Part shown: in pieces, positions 44,200 to 55,619 of the stretch | Layout of the letters: each line of letters begins with the position of its first letter | Numbering within the stretch: position 1 is the stretch's first letter | Program-made: the position numbers and the translations under genes | The notes under the pieces: generated by a model | Told to the model about the DNA's origin: nothing | Seen by the model: only the letters and a program-made list of their open reading frames with translations | Databases searched by the model: none | Source: Bretschneidera sinensis | Taxonomy: Eukaryota > Streptophyta > Magnoliopsida > Brassicales > Akaniaceae | DNA length: 64,000 nucleotides | NCBI GenBank assembly: GCA_023935145.1 | Contig: CM043703.1 | Location: 27,117,727-27,181,726, forward strand | Reading direction: 5' to 3'

Positions 44200-47100
44200 G
44201 ATGTTTGAAATCACCACTAATGATGTATTTTATCTCATTAAACTCAAGACTTAGGTTTAGTAAGAGTTGAATCCAGCTTCCATCATTGGTGATTCTATCG
44301 TATGGGCTTGAGACCCATCCCTTGTGATGTTTAAACGACTTGCTCTCTCACAAGTCCCTTGGTTAAAAGATCCACCAAGTTTCCTATGGACCTTACGAAT
44401 TCAATAATAATTACCCTATCAATAATTAATTGCCTTACATAGCTATGTCTCAATCCGATATGTCTAGACTTTCCAGTGTAGACATTACTATAGGCCATTG
44501 CTAGTTTTGCCTCACAGTCACATCGAATTGAAATTGGAGCAATGGGCTTAAGCCACACATGAATTTCTAATAATAAAATCTTTAACCACTCAACCTTTTT
44601 ACCCCCTACTGCCAATGCCACAAATTCAGATGCCATGGTAGAATAAGTGATACAAGTTTGTTTCTTGGAAGCCCAAGATATAGCACCCCCACCAAGAGTT
44701 AATATCCAACCACTTGTGGATGAGTGATCTTCCTCTCAGTTTGTTACCTAATTATCATCAGTGTGTCCTTCTAAAATTGTTGGATACCCTTTATAACTTA
44801 TGCTAAAATTCATGGACTTTTTCAAATATCAAAAGACCCTATGTACAACCTCCCAATGATCATTGCTAGGAGAACTAGTAAATCTATTTAGTTTCCCTGC
44901 AGTAAAATAAATATCAGGTCTTGTACAAGTCATGGCATACATTAAATAACCAATTGCTTTATTATACTCTAGTTGTGCAATTGCGCTACTATTATTCTTA
45001 GATAATTTGATACTATTATTAAATGGTGTACTTGCAGGTGTTCTTTCTAAGTTACCCAATTTCTTTATAATTTTCTCAATGTTATGAGATTGTGTTAAAG
45101 TTAGGTTATCATTATCACTTATGATTTGATATCTAAAATATTATCAGCCACACCCATATCTTTCATATTAAAATTATCTGACAGAAATTTCTTAGTACTA
45201 TGAAATTGTTCTAAGTCGGTACAAAATATCAGCATGTCATCTACGTATAGACATATGATAACACCTTTATCATTAATGAACCTACTGTACACACACTTAT
45301 TAGATTCATTAATTTTGAAACCATTAGAAAGTATTACTTGATCAAATTTCTCATGCCATTATTTTGGGGCTTCTTTAAGTCCATATAAGGACTTAACTAA
45401 CTTGCATACTTTATGCTCTTTTCCATTAACTCAAAAACCTTCAGGTTGACTTACATACACTTCTTCCTCTAATTCACCATTCAAGAATGTTGTTTTAACA
45501 TCAATTTGATGAATTTCAAGCTTGTATATGGAAGTTAATGCAATAAGCATTTCAATTGTGATTATCCTTGTAACTGGTGCATTGCTGTCAAAATAATCAA
45601 CACCTTCTTTATATATAAATCCCTTAGCCACTAACCTTGCCTTGAATTTATCAATTGTATCATACAGCCTTAATTTTCTTTTGAAAATTCGCTTGCATCC
45701 AATGGGTTTTGAATCCAATGGAAGGTCCACTGATTTCCATGTTTTGTTCCATATTATAGAGTCCATTTCATCAATTATGGCCTCCTTCCAAAATGCAACA
45801 TCTTGAGAATTTATAGCCTCTTCATATGTTTGTGGATCAGAGTCAATATTCAAGACAATTGGAATATAATCAATTTTTGAGTTCATAGTTCCTTCTACCA
45901 AATACATGTAAAAATTGGGTCCATACATCTTAGGAGTCTTAACTCTTTTTCTCCTTCTAAGTTCCACTTCATTTTCATCAACTTCCGTCCTTGAACTTTG
46001 TTCTAGTTCATTACTATCCGAGACAGTCTTAGGAAGTGTCTTGAACCTATTTTCATTGAAAATAGCATCCCTAGGTTCAATGATGGAAATTATTAAATAA
46101 TAATTATTTAGCTCCACCACCATGAATCTATAAGTTTTACTATGAAGTGCGTATCTGAGGAAAAAACATTATATTCCTCTTTCACCCAAGTTCTTACTTT
46201 CTGGTTTAGAAACTGTAACTTTAACTATACAACCTCACACCTTGAGGCATTCTAGATTAGGATTCCTATTCTTTCATAACTCATAAGGTGTTAATTTATT
46301 TCTTTTTGTAGAGACTCTATTTAAAATGTGACAAACCGTTAAAAGTTCTTCTCCCCAAAACCCATGCCTTAAACTAGAGTTCGAAAGCATGGCATTAATC
46401 ATCTCTTTTATAGTTCTATTTTTCCTCTCTGCTACACCATTTGTTGTGGTGTATAAGGGACAGTGATCTCATGCATTATTCCATGAGTCTCAAAATAAAT
46501 AGGATCATAGTACTCACCTCCCCAGTCATTTCTAAGACATTTTATCCTATTGTCACACTGAAGTTCTACTTCAATCTTAAAATTAGAAAAACTATGCATG
46601 GCTTCATCTTTAGAATGTAACAAATAAACATAATAATATCTTGTACAATCATCTATAAAAGTTACAAAATATTTCTTTCCTCCTAAAGAAAGTGTAGCAT
46701 GGATATCACAAAAATCACTATGAATTAAATCCAGAATTTTTGAATTTCTTTGAACACTTGAAAATGGTTTTCTAGTGATTTTAGTAAGCGAAATTTTCCA
46801 TAGCTATATCAAATTTTGGAATTAAATATAATTTTATTGTATATTTAATCGTCTAGCATTTACATGTCATAAACGATTATGTCAAAGTAAAGCAGAAAAA
46901 TCAACAATATAAGCAGAAATCATACTCGTATTATTAACATTGAGTTTAAACATCTCCTCATACATATATCCCTTCCCAACAAACTTATAAACCTCAAATA
47001 CAAGCTTCAACCAATTTTTGTTCAAGAGGCTACCAGAAACTAAATTCTTCCTAATTTCATGTACATGGTACACATCTGTGAAGGTGAGGGTCTTTCCAAA

Positions 47101-47450
47101 AGTGAACTCTAGTTGCACTTTTCCCTTTCTTTTCACTGGTACAGTGGCTGAATTTTTCATGTATAGGAAAGTACCATCAATTATTGCTTCATAGTTCTTG
47201 AAGAACTTCTTTTCCTTATATACATATCTAGTTACACCAGAATCAACCCACCAAGCTTTATTGTCCTTAAGGACATTTGCTTCAGAAATCACAACCACAA
47301 ATTCTTATGGTGTTTTTCCATTTTTCTTCAGTAATCGGCAATCTCTATTGAAATGCCTTGGCTTCCCACAATTGAAGCAAGAACCTTCGTTTTCTTATTC
47401 TTAGAAAACTTTACTGATTGTTTCTTTCTCATATGAGATTCCTGAGAGTT
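44200..47450 (-). pseudogene. pol: Element 3 pol, broken
   Basis: The zinc knuckle at 47338-47379 reads C-FN-C-GKPR-H-FNRD-C, all four ligands kept but Arg in place of the usual Gly before His. Protease has W-W-V-D-S-G near 47245. The integrase fragment at 46432-46623 has NDWGGEYYDP and PYTPQQ, then a one-base loss shifts the frame before the catalytic Glu. Reverse transcriptase starts near 45840 (TYEEAINSQD), has DVKTTFLNGELEEEVYVSQPEGF, and Y-V-D-D at 45236-45247. RNase H near 44331-44780 reads [21 protein letters not shown] and [11 protein letters not shown]. Frames change between 47466 and 47400, near 46430-46120 and between 45236 and 45059; several stops occur. Confidence 0.87.
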
Positions 47451-48116
47451 CTTCTTTGAAGTGTTTTATCTCTTTACCTTATTGATGTTGGAGAGGGCTT
47501 CTTCCTTACCTTTTTTTTGCAAGTCCTCCTCAATATGGACATGGTTACCTAACTCCTCAAGAGTCGGGTCTTTCTTTTGGTGCTTTAGACAATTCCTGAA
47601 ATTCTTCCATAAAGGAGGCAATTTGTCTATGATGGTTGTGACTGTTATGGTCTCATCCATTTTCTAATTATGTTAAGAAAATTAATCTAATATAGTTTTA
47701 ATCTCACTATATTGATCCATAATACAAGTATCAACCATTTTAGAATTATGAAAATTTGTAATAATATAAGACTTACTTGTTGCGTCCTCCTTTATGTACC
47801 TTGCCTGCAGTGTGTCCCACAACTCCTTTTCCATCTTGACATTGTGGTAGGCATCAAAAAGATTGTTGGACATGATATTTAGGATATGACCTTTGCAAAT
47901 GTCATCATACTGATCCCATTTCTGTCTATCTCTTATTTGAGAAATTGGTTCATCTTTTGCAGGTTCAATCCTTGGAGAATTGATGACATAATAAACTTGA
48001 AGCGATGTATGGAGGAAGAACATCTTCTTCTGCCAGTGATAAAAATTCCCTCATTCAAATCGCTCCAACTTGTTGAAGTCTAGCGCCATATCTCTCAACG
48101 AACTCAAGGAAGTCAT
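47451..48116 (-). pseudogene. gag: Element 3 gag, broken
   Basis: ATG at 48116 on the minus strand, with a TGA after 21 codons (48051-48053), then the same frame runs on through HILNIMSNNLFDAYHNVK and MEKELWDTLQARYIKED (UBN2-type gag text) to about 47682, and again at 47660-47466. A stop region lies at about 47661-47681. The zinc knuckle follows in another frame. RNA-packaging role in an active element; not functional here. Confidence 0.8.
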
Positions 48117-48150
48117 TTTAATAAAGAAGAAAATTAAACCTTAAGATTGT

Positions 48151-48936
48151 TGATTTCTAGTGGGGGAAAATATTAATGAAAGTGAGGGATATTTATCAAA
48201 ATAAGTGAGAGAGAGAAAAAGGCTTCAAAGTATGACCAGGTCACTTTCCTTAAGGTTTAATTCGCCCCTCACAGTGCAAGAGGCTACCAGCAAATTTTCT
48301 CTAAGATACATTGAAGCTCTGATGTTATTTTTCACTTTACACTTATGAAAAATAACCCACAACAGCTTCTAAGAGTTTATGGATGTATAACACTTATGTT
48401 TGGAAATTTGCAAGATATTTGTGAACATAAATAAATCATTATTTGAATGGAGAAGAAGAAGAAGAGAGGGAACTGAGAAAATCTGGATGTAATATGTATT
48501 ATATCCATTATGACAGTTAAACACACTTATATAGTGTTTAAATGAGTGTCTTTCCATTAGAGAAACCTTGTTTAAGTTTAAAACTGAATTTAACTGAATA
48601 TCAAGTGTTCCTTCACAAAGGACACTTCTTTTCACATTCAATTGACATAAAATGTTCTAAAAATTCAAAATTTTTGAACATCCAGTCGTTTAGACAATTT
48701 TTTTAATCAACTTAAAAAGTTATAGAGAGTTTAAAGATTTTTTTTCCTTCCATTCAGTCGATTGAATGTTTCATACAGTCAACTATATACACCATCCAGT
48801 CGAGTGTATGAAACTTACAGTCGACTGTGTCAACTCTCAAAAACCAAAATTCGTTTTCCTTTTTCTGTCCTCCTTCCCTTTTTTTCCTAAAATATCCCAA
48901 ACTTAAAAACCAATTTTATTTTGAAAATCATCAACA
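48151..48936 (-). repeat. Element 3, 5' LTR
   Basis: 786 bp. TATA word at 48527-48534. Its cagtcg cluster (48681-48834) has one more repeat than the other LTR, including cagtcgactg at 48818-48827. Confidence 0.88.
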
Positions 48937-49260
48937 TTTCCTTGATGAATCTCAAGCATTTGCTCTTGAAATAAATCAAAGCGACCGAGAGATGCAAGAA
49001 ATTCTTCATATTATATTTTACAAAAAAAATTTTAAAAATAGCATTAAAAGGTTTGAGATCAATTCTATTTAGTTTCTTATTGTTTAGGAATTAAAAAAAA
49101 AAAACAACTTCGGTTATGTTTGACCTAAGAGATAAATGACTATACAATTATGGTCACTAGTGTTGCGGCCACATTGAATATGTCTAAGCTTGAGATAACC
49201 ACCAAATTCAAAAACTAGATGGCCATGAAATCCATGTTGGTACAGCGATGGTCACAATCA
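48937..49260. other. Unit fragment right of element 3
   Basis: Resembles unit positions 11870-12100 (tttcttattgtttagg, tatgtttgacct) with high divergence, ending in one minisatellite-like monomer (49150-49260). No gene seen. Confidence 0.5.
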
Positions 49261-49341
49261 GGGTTTTAAATAGCTGCTATAATGCAACATTACAACCACT
49301 ATATAGCGGTAGCAGTCAGTGCCATGGCTGTTACTCATAGT

Positions 49342-51205
49342 TGTAATACCTGTATTTGTAAAGTAGGGGTGAAAAAGTAATTTAATAAATATGACATGGA
49401 ATTAAAATAAAATATATGTGAAAAGTTTATTATTATTTGAATAAAACAAAAAAAAAATTGACACGTGGAGGTGTAGTTACAAAGAAGATGGAAAAAAATT
49501 CGTGCAACACCTGGAAGTCCAGGTGTTGCAACCTTAAGTTGGTATTACTGCATGTTGTGCAGCTTCTCTTTTGTGAACTGTAGAAGTGCGGCAACTGCCA
49601 CCTAAAAGGGGTTTGTAAATTGATTTTGTTACCAAATCCCGTTTGGTTTCTTCCTTTTACAATTTAAACTACTCTATTTCTCTAAACATTTGGGGACTGA
49701 AAGAAAGGTTGAAAGAGCAAAATTTTGAAGGTGTTTACGGGAGAATTTTATAGAGAATCACGGGAAGCGCTAAGAAAAACAGAAGGTGTTAACAATCAGA
49801 AACCGAAGGAAATTGCTGAAAGGAACATGAAAGGCAAGATGGTGATCCATGGGTGGCTCTAAGTGTTACGTGGTGAGTTAGATTTACTTTAAATAATCTA
49901 GATAAAAATGAAAAATCTAGTGATAATATTAAAATAAATTATTAGTTTAAGCTTTAGAGGTAGATGAAAAATTGATTGATAGAAATTTTGGACATGTAAA
50001 AAATTATCATGTGAGAAATACTATTTTGGAATAATAAGTTGATTTAATAATAAAAGCAATAAGTGAAATTCTTGATGAGCTATGGTTGATGTTTTGATAC
50101 GAAGGAGATGAAATTTAGTGGAACTTGACAAATTATGATGAATGATTTGATGTGATTTATGATGAGTTGAATTAAGTGGAAAATATTTTTTACAATAATT
50201 TGAGAATAATCAGGATAGCCAATTTAAATATTTGAATTCATGTTTAATTTTATGTTATTGTTCATATGCATATTTAATTTCATTGTTCATATGCATATGC
50301 ATTAAATAAAAGAACTGGGAGGGGGCTGGTCTAATTGAAAAACCGTGACAGCTGGTATATGATGGAAATAAATACTGTGATAGCCGGTATATGCTGGAAA
50401 TAAAGAATTGAGAGAGGGACTGTCTAAGATAAAAACATGTCGACATGTGGGAAGATGTTCCCTAATAATAATTCATGCATTGCATCTGTTTTAAATATTG
50501 ATTACATTACTGAAATGTTTAAGTGTTATTTGTTATTGTAAATTTATTTATAGATGAATGGGTCTCACATAGAGACAGTTATTGTGAGAAAAAAAACATA
50601 GAAGTATGATATGATAATAACCATCTAAATGGTAGGCTTTATGCTGTGAACCTCATTACGAGGTAATTATGAGATAATTGGTGGTCTTTAGGTGAACCAA
50701 TATATAAGAAGAAGGGATTTATATAGAATGAGACTTAAGATTTGTGTAGTGATAGTAGAATGCTATTATCAAGTTATGTAAGATATAATGATTAAATATT
50801 GAAAGACTATTTATACAAATTGAGTACATCTAGTAAATTTAATTCACTGAGCTTGTGAAGCTCGCCTCTCATTGTACAATAATTTCAGGTAGCAGGCAGG
50901 ACATATAATTTGGTGAGTTGAGGTTCAGATGAAACTGTTTTTTTTTGTAAGCCACGTCTGTGTCAACATCCTCATACGAATGAGAAAATAAAATAAAAAT
51001 TTATTTGTAATTATTCATGCATTTTACGTTGTATATAATGATTAAGTCAAGATTAGAATGATGTATCTCCCCTGTTGAGGGTTGATGATTGATGTAAAAA
51101 TTTATGTTGATGTTATTTTTATTGTTGCATATATGTGTTGTGCTGGGATTTTCAATATGTGATGACACCGTCTCGGGGGTGGCCAACCTAGGGTGGGTCG
51201 TTACA
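49342..51205 (+). repeat. Element 4, 5' LTR
   Basis: 1864 bp, tgtaatacctg to gtcgttaca. Relative to the 3' LTR it holds two extra blocks: about 87 bp near 49776-49865 and about 100 bp near 50305-50430, the latter containing a twofold repeat (gtgacagctggtatatgatg / gtgatagccggtatatgctg). It lacks the A-rich gaaaaggaaaaag stretch of the other LTR. Confidence 0.92.
49504..49529. repeat. Perfect 12+2+12 inverted repeat in the element 4 LTR
   Basis: gcaacacctgga and tccaggtgttgc pair perfectly around a 2-base centre. The 3' LTR copy at 55852-55877 has one mismatch (gcaaaacctgga). Could form a cruciform or RNA hairpin or be a protein site. Confidence 0.8.
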
Positions 51206-51209
51206 ATTT

Positions 51210-51221
51210 TGGTATCAGAGC
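51210..51221 (+). other. Primer-binding site of element 4
   Basis: tggtatcagagc, four bases after the 5' LTR, a perfect match to the initiator-Met tRNA complement. Confidence 0.9.
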
Positions 51222-51302
51222 ATTAGGTTTTATGATTTTGTAGACTGCATAAAAAGTAAGAAATTGAAAGATTAAAATAAATTATATTTTAATAGTCAGA
51301 GG

Positions 51303-52540
51303 ATGACACATGGACGTGCTAGGGCTAGAGTTAGAGTTGTTGGTTTGAGAAGGCGTGGTAGGCCTCAATATTTTGACAAGTTAAGGTTGAGTATGAATCT
51401 ATGGTTCCTAGAAAGGAACGTGTTGATAATTGATATTAGTAAAGGTGTAATAGAATCTGAAGTTGAAAGAGATGAGCTAAGATAAGCTCTTACACATGCT
51501 GTTGAGAAAATGAATGTAACAGATGATAGAGTTGATAGCTTATAGCATAGACTTGATGAACATGCTAGAGTAGTGCCTGAGGTTGTTAATCCAGTAATGA
51601 TAGACGTTTAAAAAAGAGGAAAAATGCGTTTATGCATGAGATGCATGGAGATATATTAAGCTGAATGCCTTATTGTTTAAAGGATCTATGAATCCTTTTA
51701 AGCCTGACTTTTGGAAGAAACCTGTAGAGAGATTTCTTTGGTATTTTACCAATGACTGTCAGACAGAGGGTCGTCTTTGCTACATTCAAGTTACAGAGAG
51801 AGGCCCTAGAATGGTGGAAGGATATTCTTCCCAGGGTAAGTAAAAATATTGATAAGCTCTTAACCTTGAATAGGTTTAAGGAGGTTTTCCTTGATAAATA
51901 CTTTCCTTAGACCTTTAGAGCCCAACAAGATAGAGATTTTATTTATTTGAGGTAAATGGGTTGACTGCAGCTTAGTATGATAGCAAATTCATGGTCTCGT
52001 TAATGGTTGTAACAGAAATGGTAGACCTAGAGGAGAAGAATTGTAAGAGGTTCAAAGATGAACTATGTTTTAAGATTTGATCAAAACTATCTTACATGAG
52101 GCATATGAATTATATCATATTGGTGGATATAGCACTTCAGATTGAGAAGGATGTGATGGAATTTAGAGGTAGGAGGAATTAGCGAAAGAGGTCTAGATTT
52201 GAAGAACCCAGAAGTGGTACCAGTATGAGTGTGCAGGGTGGGAGACCACCCAGAGGAGGCGTTCCTTGTCACAAGGAACTATAGTATGGAGTTAGAGGAA
52301 AGCAGGATCTATTACTTTTTTAGCTCAAAGTAATATTGGTGGGACCCCTAGGTTTAGGAGACATGTTATGGGAACTGGGAGTCATGGTAAAGGAAGCAAG
52401 TATGCCACCAAGGGGAAGTGGTAATCTGATGTATGATTGGGAGACAAAAGTTTGTTATAGATATATTCAGATAAGATATTTATCATAGAATTTTCAAAAA
52501 AAATTGAAGTGCTTTATTTGTAGAGAAGGTGTACATATCA
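51303..52540 (+). pseudogene. gag: Element 4 gag, broken
   Basis: ATG at 51303. The N-terminus is Arg-rich (GRARARVRVVGLRRRGRP), followed by stops and frame changes. In the capsid region KPDFWKKPVERFLWYF (about 51700-51755) and FKLQREALEWWKD (about 51790-51830) match Ty3/gypsy retrotransposon gag text. A clear zinc knuckle is not found in a consistent frame. Confidence 0.75.
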
Positions 52541-55480
52541 ATGTTTGTTGATCTTGGTGCAACCCATTCTTTTGCATCCAGTATTCATATGAAGTCTATT
52601 GAAGTATGTATTAGTCCTTTAATACAAAATATTTTGTTGAAGTTCTCACTAGAGATAGAGTGATAATCATAAATGTTTACAATAGTTGTGTGATTCATAT
52701 TAGTGATAGAGAATCTGAAGCTGATCTTTGAATATGATATAATTTCATTTAATTTTGAGAATGAATTGGTTGTCAACGTATTACACTTGGGTTGATTGTT
52801 CCAGAAAAAAAGTAGTGTTCAAGATATGGACATAAGGAGTTTAACTTTCAAAGAGAACATAAGATACTCTCAAACTATCTTATTTTGCTCTGACCACTAG
52901 GAGATGGTTGAAAAAGGTTTGTGAGGAGTATTTGGCATACACAATGGATTCTAAAAAGGAAAGTTTGAAGTTAGAAGAAATCTTAGTAGTGACAGATTTT
53001 TCTGATGTATTTCTTGATAAGTTACCTAGGTTACCTCCCAGTAAGGAGATTAAATTTCTCTATTGATGTGATACCAGGTTCATCACATATATCTAAAAGC
53101 ACCTACAGAGTGACACCGACTGGGTTAAGAGAATTGAAAGTTCAAGAATTTTTAGATAAACAATTTATCGGACCTAATGTATTTGGGGAGCCCCTATGTT
53201 TTTCGTGAATGAGGAAGATGGAACGATGAGATTGTGCATAGACTATAAATAGTTGAATAAGAACAAATATCTACCCATGATAAATGAATTGTTTGAGCAG
53301 TTGGAAGGAGTGGGAGTGTTTTCTAAGATAAACCTAAGACCATGTTATCACCAGTTAAGGATAAAGGAGGGAGACGTGCCTAAGACTGCTTTTAGGACAC
53401 GTTATGGTCATAAGTTTCTTGTGATATTATTTAGTTGACTAATATTCCAGAAACATTCATGGACTTGATGAATAAAATATCTGAACCATTTCTTGATAAT
53501 CTTGTGGTTGTGTTCATCGATAACATCTTGGCGTATTCTAAGACTAAGGAAGAGCATGCAAAACATTTAGAAATTGTGTTGGAGATTTTGAGGAGAGACA
53601 TCGTATGTTATAATTTCCTAAATGTGAATTTTGGCTGAAAGAAATGACCTTCTTGGAACATGTAATATCGGAAAATGCCATAACAGTTGATCCACAAAAG
53701 GTAGAGGCAATGTTAAGTTAGGAGAGACCAACTAATGTGACTTAGATTAGAATCTTCTTGGTGTTAGCTAGTTATTATAGAAGATTCTTTTAGAATTTTT
53801 CTATTATTGTAATACTGTTGAATAGACTGACCAGGAAAGAGGTGAGATTTGTATGGTGAGGGAAGTGTGAGAAAAAGTTTCCAATTACTAAAGGAGAAAT
53901 TGACTACAGCTCCAGTATTGGTGTTTCCCTCTGGTGAGGAATGATTTGTGGTGTATATTGATGCATCGCATCACTGATTGGGATATGTGTAACATAGGAA
54001 AGCTATGGCCTATACTTCTAAGCAATTGAAGATTTATGATAGAAATTACCCAACTGACTTAGAGTTTGCTGCTATAGTGTTTACTTTAAAGATTGGAGAT
54101 ATCATCTGTATGGAGCCACTTGTGAGATATTCATGGGTTATAAGAGTTTGACATACTTACCTGCCGAGAGAGAGTTGAATTTGAGGCAAATATGGTGGAT
54201 GGAGTTGATTAATAACTATGATTGTACAATTCACTATCATCTAGAAAATGTGAAAGTGATAACTGATGCATTGAGTAGAAAGTCTACAAGAAGGTTAACT
54301 ACTATTGGGAGTCCTAATGTGAAATTGATGATAGATTTGAAAGAGATAAGAATGAAGTTGAATATCAGTAATAGAGGATCATGGTTAGCGAATATGGTTG
54401 TATAGTCATTCATAGTAAAATGCTTTAGAGATGCAAGGTAGAGATAAAGAGATAGAAAAGATCAAGCATTGAGTGCTTACTAGAAAGCAATATGATTTCA
54501 AAAATTTGAAATGAGAGTATTTTGGCATTGGAACATGGAATAGTGTTCCCAATAATGCAGAGTTGATAAAAGAGATGTATAGAGGAGGCACATGATGATG
54601 TAGATTTGATGCAATCAAGTAACAATAAAATGTATAGAGGATTGAGACAGAATTTCTGGTGGTCAGGATTGAAGAAGGATGTAGCTGAGATTGTGAGGTT
54701 ATATGGAGCACCATGAAGCATAGCGTCAAATAGAGATGCTAGATTTACATCTTGATTTTGGAGAAGCTTTCAGAAAGCCACGGGTACACAGTTGCAATTT
54801 AATAAAAAATTTCATGCTTAGATAGAAAGGATTATTAGAGTACTAGAGGATATGTTAAGGGAAAACGTGATGAGTGTTTCAGTAAGTTGGGATACTTACA
54901 TGCCATCAATTGAAATTGCTTATAATAATAAGTGTCAAAATAGTATTGGGATGGCACACTTTGAGGCCTTATATGGTAGGAGGTGTAGAATTCCAGTATG
55001 CTGGTAAGAAGTTGGAGAGAGAAAGATATTTGGTCCACAAATTATTGAGTTAACAACCGAGAGGATCAAATTGGTTACAGAGAACTGTAAAGCAGCAAAG
55101 AGTAGACCGAATAGCTATGCTGATACTAAAAGAACACCTCTTGAGTTTCAAGTAGATGATTGGGTGTATTGAAAAATATCTATATGAAAAGGTGTGCTGA
55201 GGTTCAAAAAGAAAGAAAAGTTGAGTCTGGGGTAAGTGGGACCCTATGAGGTTGTTGAGAAAGTTTGGCTAGTTGTGAGTAGCCTGGATTTGCCTCCAAA
55301 ATTAAAACATTTATATAATGTATTTTATGTTTCACTTTTAAGAGAAGTGTTTACATGATGAATATTATAATATGTAGGGCTAAGCTATAGAAATTCAGAA
55401 AGTTTGGGCTTATATACAAGTAGCAGTGAGAGTTTTAGACAAAAAGAACAAGTCTTATGTAATACAATAATTTCATTAGT
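52530..55480 (+). pseudogene. pol: Element 4 pol (protease, RT, RNase H, integrase), broken
   Basis: The protease core reads D-L-G (52550-52558) followed by ATHSF, where D-S-G is usual. In reverse transcriptase the first catalytic Asp is Asn ([12 protein letters not shown], Asn at 53331-53333) and the active-site motif is F-I-D-N (53513-53524) instead of F-I-D-D. The connection and RNase H end appear as NVKVITDALSRKS near 54250-54290. Integrase begins with RGLRQNFWWSGLKKDVAE (about 54635-54690) and then jumps to IVRLYGAP and SNRDARFTS, losing roughly 120 residues with the zinc-side core and first catalytic Asp. IRVLEDMLRENV and AHFEALYGRRC follow (54830-54990). Stops occur throughout. Confidence 0.88.
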
Positions 55481-55605
55481 TTAAGTTCTGTGGCGGAATA
55501 AAGATGTTGAAGAGATTATGTGAAACCGTGAGATAATTATGTAGAAATATTATTCACATTTGTTTCTGGAGTTAGGTAAGGAAATTTCGGGGACAAAATT
55601 TTTAT

Positions 55606-55618
55606 AAGGTGGGTAGAA
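55606..55618 (+). other. Polypurine tract of element 4
   Basis: aaggtgggtagaa ends one base before the 3' LTR start (tgtaatacc at 55620). Confidence 0.75.
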
Positions 55619-55619
55619 T

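Larger units (their letters stand above)
42990..48936 (-). mobile_element. Element 3: Ty1/copia LTR retrotransposon, degenerate
   Basis: 5947 bp between tgatttctag (42990) and atcatcaaca (48936). LTRs are 42990-43748 and 48151-48936. Coding order on the minus strand is gag, zinc knuckle, protease, integrase, reverse transcriptase, RNase H. Flanks actat and tttcc do not match. The sequence inside the 5' LTR (acaatcttaagg on the minus strand) does not match initiator-Met tRNA, so the primer is unidentified. RNase H text such as [10 protein letters not shown] and [11 protein letters not shown] resembles an Ivana/Oryco-type group, but I hold this lineage loosely. Frames change at least three times. 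Confidence 0.9.

Noticed and set aside
52510..52560. A C-x2-C-x4-H-x3-C pattern near the element 4 protease
   Set aside because: It overlaps the protease core in another frame and has the wrong final spacing for a gag zinc knuckle; coincidence is more likely.
54406..54729. 107-codon minus-strand frame in element 4
   Set aside because: Antisense shadow of the decayed pol region of element 4.
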